The translations under genes and the position numbers were made by a program. A stretch of 9,716 nt of DNA from Sphaerochaeta sp. (lineage in GTDB: Bacteria > Spirochaetota > Spirochaetia > Sphaerochaetales > Sphaerochaetaceae): assembly GCA_023228445.1 (NCBI GenBank), contig JALOBD010000085.1, positions 1 to 9,716 of the forward strand, read 5' to 3'. Positions 1 to 6,234 of the stretch are shown here, one piece after another. Below the pieces are notes generated by a model that did not search any database, had not been told where the DNA came from, and worked only from the letters and a program-made list of their open reading frames with translations. How positions within the stretch are numbered: position 1 is the stretch's first letter; each line of letters begins with the position of its first letter.

Positions 1-57
1 GACATGGTAGCAGCTGTATACGATCTTGGCCAGAAGAAGTTACCCTGGGTGACTTCA

Positions 58-86
58 TTGACAAGACATTGTGGCCATGGTACCGT
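58..86 (+). promoter_or_regulatory. candidate promoter for the RRM gene
   Basis: A perfect -35 box TTGACA (58-63) is followed after 17 bp by TACCGT (81-86). This -10 box is poor by the E. coli consensus, but it has the same TACCNT form as the hexamers found just upstream of three other genes in this window. It would start transcription near 93 and give an mRNA leader of about 154 nt before the RRM start at 247. The assignment is inference from spacing and from the shared -10 form. A promoter nearer the gene, in 180-220, cannot be excluded. Confidence 0.4.
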
Positions 87-92
87 GAGGTT

Positions 93-246
93 GCTTTAGT
101 TTTGCGTTGCAGCTGGTCTGTTACCCTATCTTTGTACGTATGCGTTCTTCACTGAATCCCACTCGCAGACAGGTTAATCGTTCGAGACTGCGCCAAAGAA
201 AGCAAATACTTTTTCATACAGGTGAGGCCTGTAAAGGATGCTTTGA
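93..246 (+). promoter_or_regulatory. long 5' leader of the RRM gene with RBS
   Basis: No gene is recognisable in 1-246. Just before the RRM gene there is a small hairpin (ACAGG 218-222, CCTGT 228-232). A Shine-Dalgarno AAAGGA (233-238) follows, 8 nt before the ATG. The SD lies immediately after the hairpin, so folding could affect access to it. Long leaders are common on cold-induced mRNAs and some bacterial RRM protein genes are cold-induced, but thermoregulation here is only a possibility. The upstream limit depends on the promoter call at 58-86. Confidence 0.35.
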
Positions 247-519
247 ATGGCAAAGAAAATCTATGTTGGTAACATGAGTTACAACACCAGCGAAGAAGAA
301 CTTCGCGACCTGTTTGCACAGTACGGCACCGTCCTCAGTGCGAACATCATCATCGACCGCGAGACCCGCCGCCCCAAGGGCTTCGGTTTCGTCGAGATGG
401 AAGACAACAGTGCAGCAGAGGCTGCCATCAGCCAGCTGGACGGCACCGACTTCGGTGGACGCAACCTTCGTGTCAACGAGGCCATTGCAAAGCCCCGCCC
501 GAGCTACGACCGCTACTAA
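247..519 (+). CDS. RRM-domain RNA-binding protein
   Basis: This encodes a 90-aa protein that is a single RNA recognition motif with almost no tail. RNP2 is IYVGNM at residues 5-10 and RNP1 is KGFGFVEM at residues 44-51, with the aromatic residues that stack on RNA bases (Y6, F46, F48) all present. Small bacterial and cyanobacterial proteins of this kind (Rbp type) bind single-stranded RNA and are often cold-responsive; their targets are usually unknown. Here the common glycine-rich C-terminus is absent and the protein ends in PSYDRY. The ATG at 247 has a good SD (AAAGGA) 8 nt upstream, and RNP2 follows directly, so the start is secure. Codons 62-90 lie in the left 132-bp direct repeat, and a headless second copy of the same codons is at 3410-3499. 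The gene is followed by its own terminator and is convergent with the restriction endonuclease gene. The family call is very secure and the cellular role is not known. Confidence 0.95.
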   Translation: MAKKIYVGNMSYNTSEEELRDLFAQYGTVLSANIIIDRETRRPKGFGFVEMEDNSAAEAAISQLDGTDFGGRNLRVNEAIAKPRPSYDRY

Positions 520-561
520 TCGACTGTTGTTGAGTGAGGGGGCCCTTCGGGGCTCCTTTTT
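430..561. repeat. left 132-bp direct repeat flanking the R-M island
   Basis: Base for base identical to 3410-3541 (offset 2980). It starts at codon 62 of the RRM gene (S62) and runs through the stop codon and the terminator hairpin to the fifth T of its T-tract. The match breaks at 429/3409 and at 562/3542. The copies flank the AT-rich R-M genes directly and are far longer than the 2-14 bp target duplications of ordinary transposons. Confidence 0.97.
538..561 (+). terminator. intrinsic terminator of the RRM gene
   Basis: A 7-bp stem (GGGGCCC 539-545 with GGGCTCC 550-556, one G-U pair) is capped by a TTCG tetraloop and followed by a T-tract (557-561). It lies 19 nt after the RRM stop. On the minus strand the same hairpin lies just beyond the endonuclease stop but has no following T-run, so it should terminate well only in the plus direction. 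It is part of the left direct repeat. Confidence 0.9.
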
Positions 562-564
562 CAG

Positions 565-2169
565 TTATAACAAAAAGAGAAAATCTTCTTCAGTTATAAG
601 CCCACCCTTGCAGAAAAATCGCTCTTCTAGCTCTTGTGCGGTCCAGCCTTTTTCTTTAAGTTTGAGCAATTTCAACATCAGTCGGGCTTCAATCGCAGTG
701 ACTTTCACTTTCGTTTCATTTTGTAGCTGAAGTGTTGAGTGTTTAATGTCTCCCTTAAAACCTCCTGCAATATATACAAAATATTTCAGGTTCGTTCCTG
801 GGTAGATTTCTTCATTCGAGTAGAGATAGGTCTCTTTCATTTTAAGCATATCGATATGACCCAATGCGAATAGCATGGTTGCTTTCGTATCAGCAAAACC
901 ACAATCCATGCTCTCTTCTCTTTTGATAAACACATCAGGGAAATTTCCCCGCCAATTTATTTTTGATATTCTTCGCCCTATCCATAAACTTTCTTTAAAT
1001 CCTAAATCTAAAAGAAGATTGGTAGTTGCTCTTTCAAATTCTTCTGAATTTTTACCTCCCGAACTTGCATATGCCAGATACAAGTTTTCCTCTAAAGTAC
1101 TTTTAGATTTTTGCATCAATCTGACAGCCCTGACAGCTTGATCTGAAGTAAAACCATACCTTCCAACATAATTCGCAAACTCTGCGACATCATCTCCCAT
1201 AAAGAGATTATCGTTTATGAAGTCCACATATTTTACTTGAATAAAAACATCACTGTAGTCTTTGGATTGCCGTGATTCCCTGGAACTCTTGCGTGTGTCC
1301 TTCTGATTTAAGTATCGACCATAGGCGCGTTGAAAAGATTCGTTGTTTGATCGACTGTATTCTATGAAAGAATCAAACTCACCAGATAAATCATCGTAGA
1401 GTGCTTCGAACATCAAGTTGAACTCAAATCGCTTAGGGTTTTTGTGTAACGGGCTTTGAATTATCAGATTCGCAGCTCTCAAGTAATTGGTTGCGGTGTT
1501 GGCAATATCATGCACATTGTTCAACACTTTCCCCGGAGTACCACGAGGTGTAAATAAATCAAGATCAGGATTGTCGACAACATCAAGGATATTCCCAGTC
1601 TTTCTATACCTGAGAATTTTCTCAACACAAATTTCAAAACATCCATGGTTATGACCATAAATCACAGGTATCATTACATCATAATCTGATAGATATCCTT
1701 CCATTCGATCATCACGAAACAATTTTAACAAAAATTGAAATGGCTTAACCTTCATACGCCCATCAATTAACACATTCATTCCTCCACCGTATGCAGAAGG
1801 ATACTGGTGACGGAAAAGTTGATACTGCAATGCATTCAAGGGATTTGTCCCTTCCGCTATCGCTTGGCCGGCAAGAGTGTACTGATAATTCTTATCAGGA
1901 GAGCGGTAGATCAAGCCCAATGCTTCCAATTGAGCATAGTATGTACGTGTTCCCCCCGGATTGTTATCTCTGGTGAAAGCTTTACTTTTTATCCCCACTT
2001 CCTCGAAAAGACGATAAATTTGCTTCTGATCATCTGTCGAGAAATGATCCAAGTCATCACAATACATCAGAACCTTCAAGATCTGATTCAGCTTCCAAGG
2101 CTCAATGTTACGAATATTCCGTGGGAACATCCAGATACGTCTAGTTTTTTCTTCGAACGAAAGAAGCAT
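565..2169 (-). CDS. restriction endonuclease with FokI-like cleavage domain (type IIS-like, AlwI/FokI group)
   Basis: From the ATG at 2169 this is a 534-aa protein, predicted to cut unmodified DNA that the neighbouring methyltransferase protects. The C-terminal part (about residues 375-525) resembles the FokI nuclease domain: an E/F-rich helix at 376-391, then the PD-(D/E)xK site with P411-D412 and D427-T428-K429, then FVYIAGGFKG at 464-473, which parallels FLFVSGHFKG in FokI. It ends with a G-x-T-xx-E-x2-RF-like stretch, again as in FokI. The N-terminal third contains a winged-helix-like segment (about residues 75-105, with the pattern T-Y-x-QLEALGLI followed by YTLAGQAI), probably used for target recognition. 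I therefore expect separate recognition and cleavage domains, as in type IIS enzymes. The recognition site cannot be read from sequence. A TTG at 2184 would add five residues, but GGAG at 2176-2179 sits 6 nt before the ATG and decides the start. The gene begins 32 nt after the methyltransferase stop and its own stop is 4 bp from the island's left border. Confidence 0.82.
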   Translation of the reverse strand: MLLSFEEKTRRIWMFPRNIRNIEPWKLNQILKVLMYCDDLDHFSTDDQKQIYRLFEEVGIKSKAFTRDNNPGGTRTYYAQLEALGLIYRSPDKNYQYTLAGQAIAEGTNPLNALQYQLFRHQYPSAYGGGMNVLIDGRMKVKPFQFLLKLFRDDRMEGYLSDYDVMIPVIYGHNHGCFEICVEKILRYRKTGNILDVVDNPDLDLFTPRGTPGKVLNNVHDIANTATNYLRAANLIIQSPLHKNPKRFEFNLMFEALYDDLSGEFDSFIEYSRSNNESFQRAYGRYLNQKDTRKSSRESRQSKDYSDVFIQVKYVDFINDNLFMGDDVAEFANYVGRYGFTSDQAVRAVRLMQKSKSTLEENLYLAYASSGGKNSEEFERATTNLLLDLGFKESLWIGRRISKINWRGNFPDVFIKREESMDCGFADTKATMLFALGHIDMLKMKETYLYSNEEIYPGTNLKYFVYIAGGFKGDIKHSTLQLQNETKVKVTAIEARLMLKLLKLKEKGWTAQELEERFFCKGGLITEEDFLFLL

Positions 2170-2175
2170 AACGTT

Positions 2176-2179
2176 CTCC
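2176..2179 (-). promoter_or_regulatory. ribosome binding site deciding the endonuclease start
   Basis: On the minus strand GGAG is followed by the 6-nt spacer AACGTT and then ATG (2169). It lies inside the extension that a TTG start at 2184 would create, which argues that the ATG is used. No promoter is evident in the 32-nt gap to the methyltransferase, so the endonuclease is probably translated from the shared mRNA. Confidence 0.7.
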
Positions 2180-2201
2180 AACAACTATTAGTGTATGCGA
2201 A

Positions 2202-3251
2202 TCAAAGATTTGGCTCAATATGTGGGTAAGGAATCCCTGCGAAGCACTTCAGGACAGAATTGAAAATAATTCTTGCAGCTTCGCATGGAACGGCCATACC
2301 GATTTGCCTCCTTACTTTTTCTTTACTGCCCATGAAATGGTAATCATCAGGAAAAGTTTGTAGTCGTGCTCGTTCTCGATTTGTCAATGCTCTAGGCTCT
2401 GACCAATGGTATATATGAGTCCCTCCTCCACCCGATCCAGTTACGGTATAAGCGGGTTTATCAGGATCAAGTCGACGATAAATCTGACTAATTTTTGCAC
2501 CTTTAACATTTAATTGTAAGTGTTTAGGTAGATTTGAATTGAATGCATTTTCACCTGGCTTGATGTATTTCAAGCGCTCGACTACGACCGGTGATTGTCT
2601 TGTCAACTCATTATTTGTCGCATCTATTGGTATGGGAGGATTCTCAATTGCGTTTCGACAACTATTATCGATATGTGCGTATGGAGCGGGATCAGGAACT
2701 TTGTACTCAATTCCCAAGTCTTCTCTAATCCCAATAATTATCACTCTGTGCCTAGCTTGTGGTATCCCATATTGCTCAAATTTGTATAGATTAGGATAGA
2801 TCACATACCCTGATTCACGTAAGTCTTTCAAGATTTGTTGAAACGCGTTCCCTTCGTTGGCTGAACGAATCCCTCCAACATTTTCTGCTAAGAACCACTT
2901 TGGTTTATATATTCTGAGAGCCTTAATACCATATGTATAAAGAGGACCATACTCTCCATCAAATCCTTTCTGCTCACCGACTTGTGAAAAATCATTGCAC
3001 GGGAACCCGAACGCCAAAATATCAATATCTCCAAGTGACTCAATATCCAGTTTTCGTACATCTTCACATATAACAGAGCTTGGATTATTCGGACATATAT
3101 TATGAATGTATGTATTACAAGTGTCTTGATCATAATCATTTGCCCACTGGTGAACAACGTTTATTCCTGGGACATTGGCCATCTGAGCCCCCTTTGCTAA
3201 ACCACCTGGGCCACAAAACAACTCACCAAGACTAAATACCATATGTTTCAT
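2202..3251 (-). CDS. DNA (cytosine-5-)-methyltransferase of the R-M system
   Basis: This 349-aa protein should transfer a methyl group from S-adenosylmethionine to C5 of cytosine, protecting host DNA from the nuclease encoded next to it. The conserved m5C methyltransferase motifs appear in order: motif I LFCGPGGLAKG (11-21, SAM binding), motif IV FGFPCNDFSQ (81-90, catalytic C85), motif VI AENVGG (122-127, catalytic E123), motif VIII QARHRV (165-170), motif IX RALTNRERARLQTFPDDY (287-304) and motif X QIGMAVP (316-322). The target recognition region lies between VIII and IX. Motif X reads GMAVPC rather than the usual GNAVPP, and motif IV has N after PC instead of the common Q; neither should abolish activity. 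The ATG at 3251 has GGGAG 4 nt upstream. Length is normal and the frame is unbroken. It is first in a probable two-gene operon, so modification enzyme would be made before the nuclease. Confidence 0.95.
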   Translation of the reverse strand: MKHMVFSLGELFCGPGGLAKGAQMANVPGINVVHQWANDYDQDTCNTYIHNICPNNPSSVICEDVRKLDIESLGDIDILAFGFPCNDFSQVGEQKGFDGEYGPLYTYGIKALRIYKPKWFLAENVGGIRSANEGNAFQQILKDLRESGYVIYPNLYKFEQYGIPQARHRVIIIGIREDLGIEYKVPDPAPYAHIDNSCRNAIENPPIPIDATNNELTRQSPVVVERLKYIKPGENAFNSNLPKHLQLNVKGAKISQIYRRLDPDKPAYTVTGSGGGGTHIYHWSEPRALTNRERARLQTFPDDYHFMGSKEKVRRQIGMAVPCEAARIIFNSVLKCFAGIPYPHIEPNL

Positions 3252-3409
3252 CTAACTCCCATGTAAACTAACAACTTCTTATTGATTTTGTTTGCTTCAA
3301 TGTAAAATTCAAATTGTACTAATAATCAAAGGTTCTATGATTGTGTGATTGTATCAGATATCAAGCTTTTTCGCCACCGGCTGGTTGTCATCGATCTGAT
3401 TATTAGGCA
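3252..3409. other. intergenic right end of the R-M island
   Basis: This holds the likely methyltransferase promoter. Further right is a more GC-rich stretch (about 3370-3409) with no recognisable coding content. A 7-bp inverted pair, ATCAGAT (3353-3359) and ATCTGAT (3394-3400), brackets 34 bp and is weak enough to be chance. In the frame of the RRM remnant that follows, a TAG occurs at 3404-3406. Confidence 0.5.
3278..3306 (-). promoter_or_regulatory. candidate promoter of the R-M operon
   Basis: Read on the minus strand, TTTACA (3301-3306, 5 of 6 match to the -35 consensus) is separated by 17 bp from AATAAG (3278-3283, 4 of 6 match to the -10 consensus), ahead of the methyltransferase ATG at 3251. 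It would leave a leader of about 20 nt with an SD, the conventional arrangement and unlike the host genes to the right. The surrounding 3252-3350 is AT-rich, so chance matches are possible. No controller (C) protein gene or C-box is visible. Confidence 0.4.
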
Positions 3410-3499
3410 AGCCAGCTGGACGGCACCGACTTCGGTGGACGCAACCTTCGTGTCAACGAGGCCATTGCAAAGCCCCGCCCGAGCTACGACCGCTACTAA
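3410..3499 (+). pseudogene. 3' remnant of the RRM gene (codons 62-90)
   Basis: An exact copy of the last 29 codons and stop of the RRM gene at 247-519, lacking the first 61 codons with both RNP motifs. An in-frame TAG lies 2 codons upstream and no start codon or RBS is present, so it cannot make RRM protein. Its complement does have a use: the minus strand encodes the last residues and stop codon of the EAL-domain gene. It is a fragment left by the duplication that accompanied the R-M insertion, not a decayed paralogue; there is not one substitution. Confidence 0.9.
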
Positions 3500-3541
3500 T
3501 CGACTGTTGTTGAGTGAGGGGGCCCTTCGGGGCTCCTTTTT
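3410..3541. repeat. right 132-bp direct repeat flanking the R-M island
   Basis: Identical to 430-561. This copy is continuous with the EAL-domain gene: on the minus strand it encodes the last 14 residues or so of that protein and its TAG stop (3496-3498). The ancestral locus was therefore RRM and EAL in tail-to-tail overlap, with the terminator hairpin inside the EAL coding end. Confidence 0.97.
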
Positions 3542-6189
3542 TGTGTACCGGTGCTCGCTTCCAAGAGGGCGAGGAACTGCACCTCGTCGACAGCCGGGGA
3601 GAAGTAGTAGCCCTGGTATTCGTCGCAGCCAATCTCGCGAAGGAACTGTAGCTGCTCCTCACTCTCCACTCCTTCGGCAACCACTCGGGCTTTTATCTCC
3701 TTTGCCAACATCAGGACCGTCTTGTAGATTGTCGACGATTCGGTCGACGGGAAGCGGGCTATGAAGGAGCGGTCGATCTTCACCTTGTCGGCTCCAAGCT
3801 CCAAGAGGTAGGAGAGCGAGGAGAAGCCGGTACCGAAGTCGTCGATGGCGATCAAGAGGCCTTGGGCACGCAACTTTGCTATGATGGCGCTGGCACTTCG
3901 CAAGTTCTCGATGGCGGTATGCTCGGTCAGCTCGATGCACACCTGGTGGTCTCGGATCCGATGCTCCCGCAGCATCGCCCCCAGGTAGTCAATCAAGGAG
4001 GGGTTGGAGAACTCCTCGGCGCTGAGGTTGAGGGCCAACGTGAAGGCGGGTTGCAACTCCTTCAGTTTCGCCTGGTGTTCCTGCAGGAAGAGCAGCGACC
4101 GGGCGATGACGAAGCGCCCGAGCCGCTCACTGTACCCTCCCTCGATGAGGGCAGGTAAAAACTCGTCTGGTCTTATCGGGCCAAGTGTAGGATGATTCCA
4201 TCTGATCAGCGCCTCGGCTCCGACCACGGCGTTGGTTTGAACGCTCACCAGAGGCTGATAGGCCAACGAGAGCTGCCCAGATCCAAAGAGCGACCCCAAC
4301 GCCTTGGCAATCTCGCCCCTTCGCTCAATGCTGGTGCGGACCTCCGCGGTGTAGAAGAGATACCCCTTCCCCTTCTCTGCCACGGCCATCTCACTGGCGA
4401 GCAGGGCATCAGTGAGCAGGTCCCCGGCAGTAAAAGAGGTCGAAGGGACGTTGGCCACTCCACACACCATGCGCAGTGCCAATGCCTTGGATGGCTCATC
4501 AGCCGGACTTTGCAGCACTGAGAGCACCCGACGGACCCGTTTGGCCAAATTCTCGGTCATCCCCACCTTTGGAAGAATCACCAAATACCCGTCATAGCCA
4601 AACGCACTGACGGCAACCTCAGTGGCAAAGAGTGTGGTGAGGGTCGAGCAGAGGCTTACGGTGAGGCTTGAGCGTTCACTGTGGGAGAGCTGCGTGCCGA
4701 TCTCCCGGCTGTTTTGCAGACGGACGATGACGGCGGTGACCTCCCCCTGCGTTTTGATCATCTGTTCAAGACCCAAGAGCTCGATCAAGGGGTCGGCGAC
4801 TCGTTGCGCGACACTCTTCCAAGAGGACCAGTTGAACGGCGTGTAGACTTCAACTCGTTGACCGGTGCCGCCGCGCTCGTAGACCTCGGTGACCGTGAGG
4901 GTGTAGAGAAAGAGGTTGCCACCGCGCCCAATGAGCCAGCATGGGACGCTCTCTGCCGGGGTGGTCTCGGTGGTGCGACGAAACTCATGGCATGTTCGGT
5001 CGAGCAACTCGTGCTGTTGGTATCCGCTGAGACGCAAGAATGCTTGGTTTGCATAGCTGATCCGTCCGCTGTGGTCACAGACGATGATACCGTTTTCGGC
5101 GTACTCTGCGACCAGTGAGCTGATCTGCGCCTGCCTGCGGTCCCCGCGCCTGAGACGATAGAACATCGTGATGAGGAGCACCAGGGAGAAGGAGAAGATA
5201 GCTGTAATGTACTTGATGGCGGGGAAATGCAAGAGCGGGTATTGGGAGAGGTGCGCCAAGTGCGCCTGATGGTAACTGCTCACCACTCGCCACAGCGCGA
5301 CGTTGGAGCCTCGGTAGACGACAGAGCCATCGGTACGGGGGTAGATTGTCTGCCAGACGAAGCTCTGCTCTCGGTCATGCAAAACCCCCATATCCTTTTT
5401 GGACATCGCACTCTCCAGCTCAGCGCTCTCGTTGTAGATGTTGGCCGTGCTCTCCGTGATCGACACACACTCCTGCCAACTATCAATGAGGATCGTGCCA
5501 TCGACTTTGATCAGACGGAAGGAGAGGTCTTTCTCAAGCGTCGCCTGATAGGCGGAGAGGAAGGAGAGGAGGGCACACCCATCGAAGTCGATGGCCAATA
5601 CCCCGGCCAGCCGGCTCCCTAGAAAAAGAGGCAGTGCAAGGGTGACCGTCGGGTGGCCGATGAACTCGTTGTACTCGATCTCTGAGATGTGCAGCGTTCT
5701 CAAGCCGACGTTGTGTGCCTGGCGAAAGAGCTCTGCATCCTCTGCTGAGCGATCCAGGTCATCAGCGTCGAATAAAAGGAGCGACCCGTCCAACAGACGT
5801 TGTACATGGCTGACCTTCGCCCCATCACGATCGAAGAATCGGACACTCTGCATATACTGCTTCTGGCCCATGAACCGGACAAAGAGGGCCGAAAACTCCC
5901 CCAGGCTCTGTTCGTTTGGCTTCCTGGCGTAATCGGTGGCCTCGTTGGAGTTGTAGATGATCAGAAGGTCACTGACGAACTGGGTGAACGTCGCCTCGAT
6001 CTGGTTGGCGATGATCAGCGTACCACGCTGCTGCTCCGCTTCGATACGAAGGGCCGCCTGGATTCGCTGTGAGCGCTCCACGGCGAAGAAGATTGCAAGG
6101 CAAACCAGTGAGACAATCAATGAGAGGAGCAGGATCATTGCCCACGCCGATCTGTCAACCTGAGTTCCGCTGTGCCTCTTGTCCCTCAT
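3496..6189 (-). CDS. membrane PAS / degenerate GGDEF / EAL c-di-GMP phosphodiesterase
   Basis: From the ATG at 6189 this is an 897-aa inner-membrane signalling protein expected to hydrolyse cyclic di-GMP to pGpG. Domains, numbered from that ATG: TM1 about 16-36; an extracytoplasmic sensor region about 37-323, probably Cache-like; TM2 about 324-344; a PAS domain about 355-450; a GGDEF-like fold about 465-620; and EAL about 633-875. The EAL motifs are complete: EALIRW (659-664), NLSAEEF, ELTE (753-756), DDFGTG (783-788), DKVKIDRSF, AEGVES and QGYYFS, so catalysis looks intact. The GGDEF signature is replaced by YDGYL (532-536), so cyclase activity should be lost; such domains can act as GTP sensors for the EAL domain. 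No SD is present. TATCCT lies exactly 6 nt before the ATG, suggesting a leaderless mRNA. A TTG at 6195 would add two residues. The last 14 residues and the stop lie in the right direct repeat. Confidence 0.93.
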   Translation of the reverse strand: MRDKRHSGTQVDRSAWAMILLLSLIVSLVCLAIFFAVERSQRIQAALRIEAEQQRGTLIIANQIEATFTQFVSDLLIIYNSNEATDYARKPNEQSLGEFSALFVRFMGQKQYMQSVRFFDRDGAKVSHVQRLLDGSLLLFDADDLDRSAEDAELFRQAHNVGLRTLHISEIEYNEFIGHPTVTLALPLFLGSRLAGVLAIDFDGCALLSFLSAYQATLEKDLSFRLIKVDGTILIDSWQECVSITESTANIYNESAELESAMSKKDMGVLHDREQSFVWQTIYPRTDGSVVYRGSNVALWRVVSSYHQAHLAHLSQYPLLHFPAIKYITAIFSFSLVLLITMFYRLRRGDRRQAQISSLVAEYAENGIIVCDHSGRISYANQAFLRLSGYQQHELLDRTCHEFRRTTETTPAESVPCWLIGRGGNLFLYTLTVTEVYERGGTGQRVEVYTPFNWSSWKSVAQRVADPLIELLGLEQMIKTQGEVTAVIVRLQNSREIGTQLSHSERSSLTVSLCSTLTTLFATEVAVSAFGYDGYLVILPKVGMTENLAKRVRRVLSVLQSPADEPSKALALRMVCGVANVPSTSFTAGDLLTDALLASEMAVAEKGKGYLFYTAEVRTSIERRGEIAKALGSLFGSGQLSLAYQPLVSVQTNAVVGAEALIRWNHPTLGPIRPDEFLPALIEGGYSERLGRFVIARSLLFLQEHQAKLKELQPAFTLALNLSAEEFSNPSLIDYLGAMLREHRIRDHQVCIELTEHTAIENLRSASAIIAKLRAQGLLIAIDDFGTGFSSLSYLLELGADKVKIDRSFIARFPSTESSTIYKTVLMLAKEIKARVVAEGVESEEQLQFLREIGCDEYQGYYFSPAVDEVQFLALLEASTGTQKRSPEGPPHSTTVD
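3518..3542 (+). terminator. duplicated copy of the RRM terminator
   Basis: The same stem (3519-3525 with 3530-3536), TTCG loop and T-tract (3537-3542) as at 538-561. The RRM promoter is absent from this copy, so in the plus direction it can only stop stray transcripts leaving the island. On the minus strand the sequence is coding DNA for the C-terminal tail of the EAL protein. Confidence 0.8.
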
Positions 6190-6195
6190 TGTCAA

Positions 6196-6201
6196 AGGAT
6201 A
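6196..6201 (-). promoter_or_regulatory. -10-like element, leaderless start of the EAL gene
   Basis: On the minus strand TATCCT is followed by 6 nt (TTGACA) and then the ATG at 6189, with no SD. The preceding bases (TGTGA) match those before the transporter's -10 element. A -35 box is not clear; the base 17 bp upstream starts TTCTTT, a poor match. The position would put +1 on the A of the ATG. Confidence 0.45.
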
Positions 6202-6234
6202 TCACACCACCGCTGTGGAAAGAAGCTCTCACCT

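Larger units (their letters stand above)
562..3409. mobile_element. inserted type II restriction-modification island
   Basis: This 2848-bp segment lies exactly between the two 132-bp direct repeats and holds only two complete genes, a cytosine-5 DNA methyltransferase and a restriction endonuclease, both on the minus strand. It is visibly AT-rich and differs in codon use from the GC-rich genes on both sides, which points to horizontal transfer. I see no integrase, transposase, replication gene or terminal inverted repeats, so it carries no visible mobility enzyme. The structure fits the 'insertion with long target duplication' reported for R-M genes when related bacterial genomes were compared. 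A Campbell-type integration of a circle carrying the 132-bp fragment would leave the same footprint. Confidence 0.8.

Noticed and set aside
1..155. Possible 3' end of an upstream gene: plus-strand frames open from the window edge to TAG (97-99) and to TGA (153-155).
   Set aside because: The peptides are short and match no family I know; the frames cannot be told from chance at the window edge. A promoter-like pair also lies inside the region.
3410..3541. Tyrosine-integrase attachment sites (attL/attR) for an integrative element at the 3' end of the RRM gene.
   Set aside because: The geometry is similar, but no integrase or excisionase is in the island, and 132 bp of perfect identity is longer than usual att cores. 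It remains a minor alternative if the integrase acted in trans.
3345..3764. Plus-strand open frame across the right repeat and the EAL gene end.
   Set aside because: It reads the repeat in a different frame from the RRM protein and then runs antisense through the EAL domain; the same shadow frame occurs at the left repeat. It has no family resemblance.
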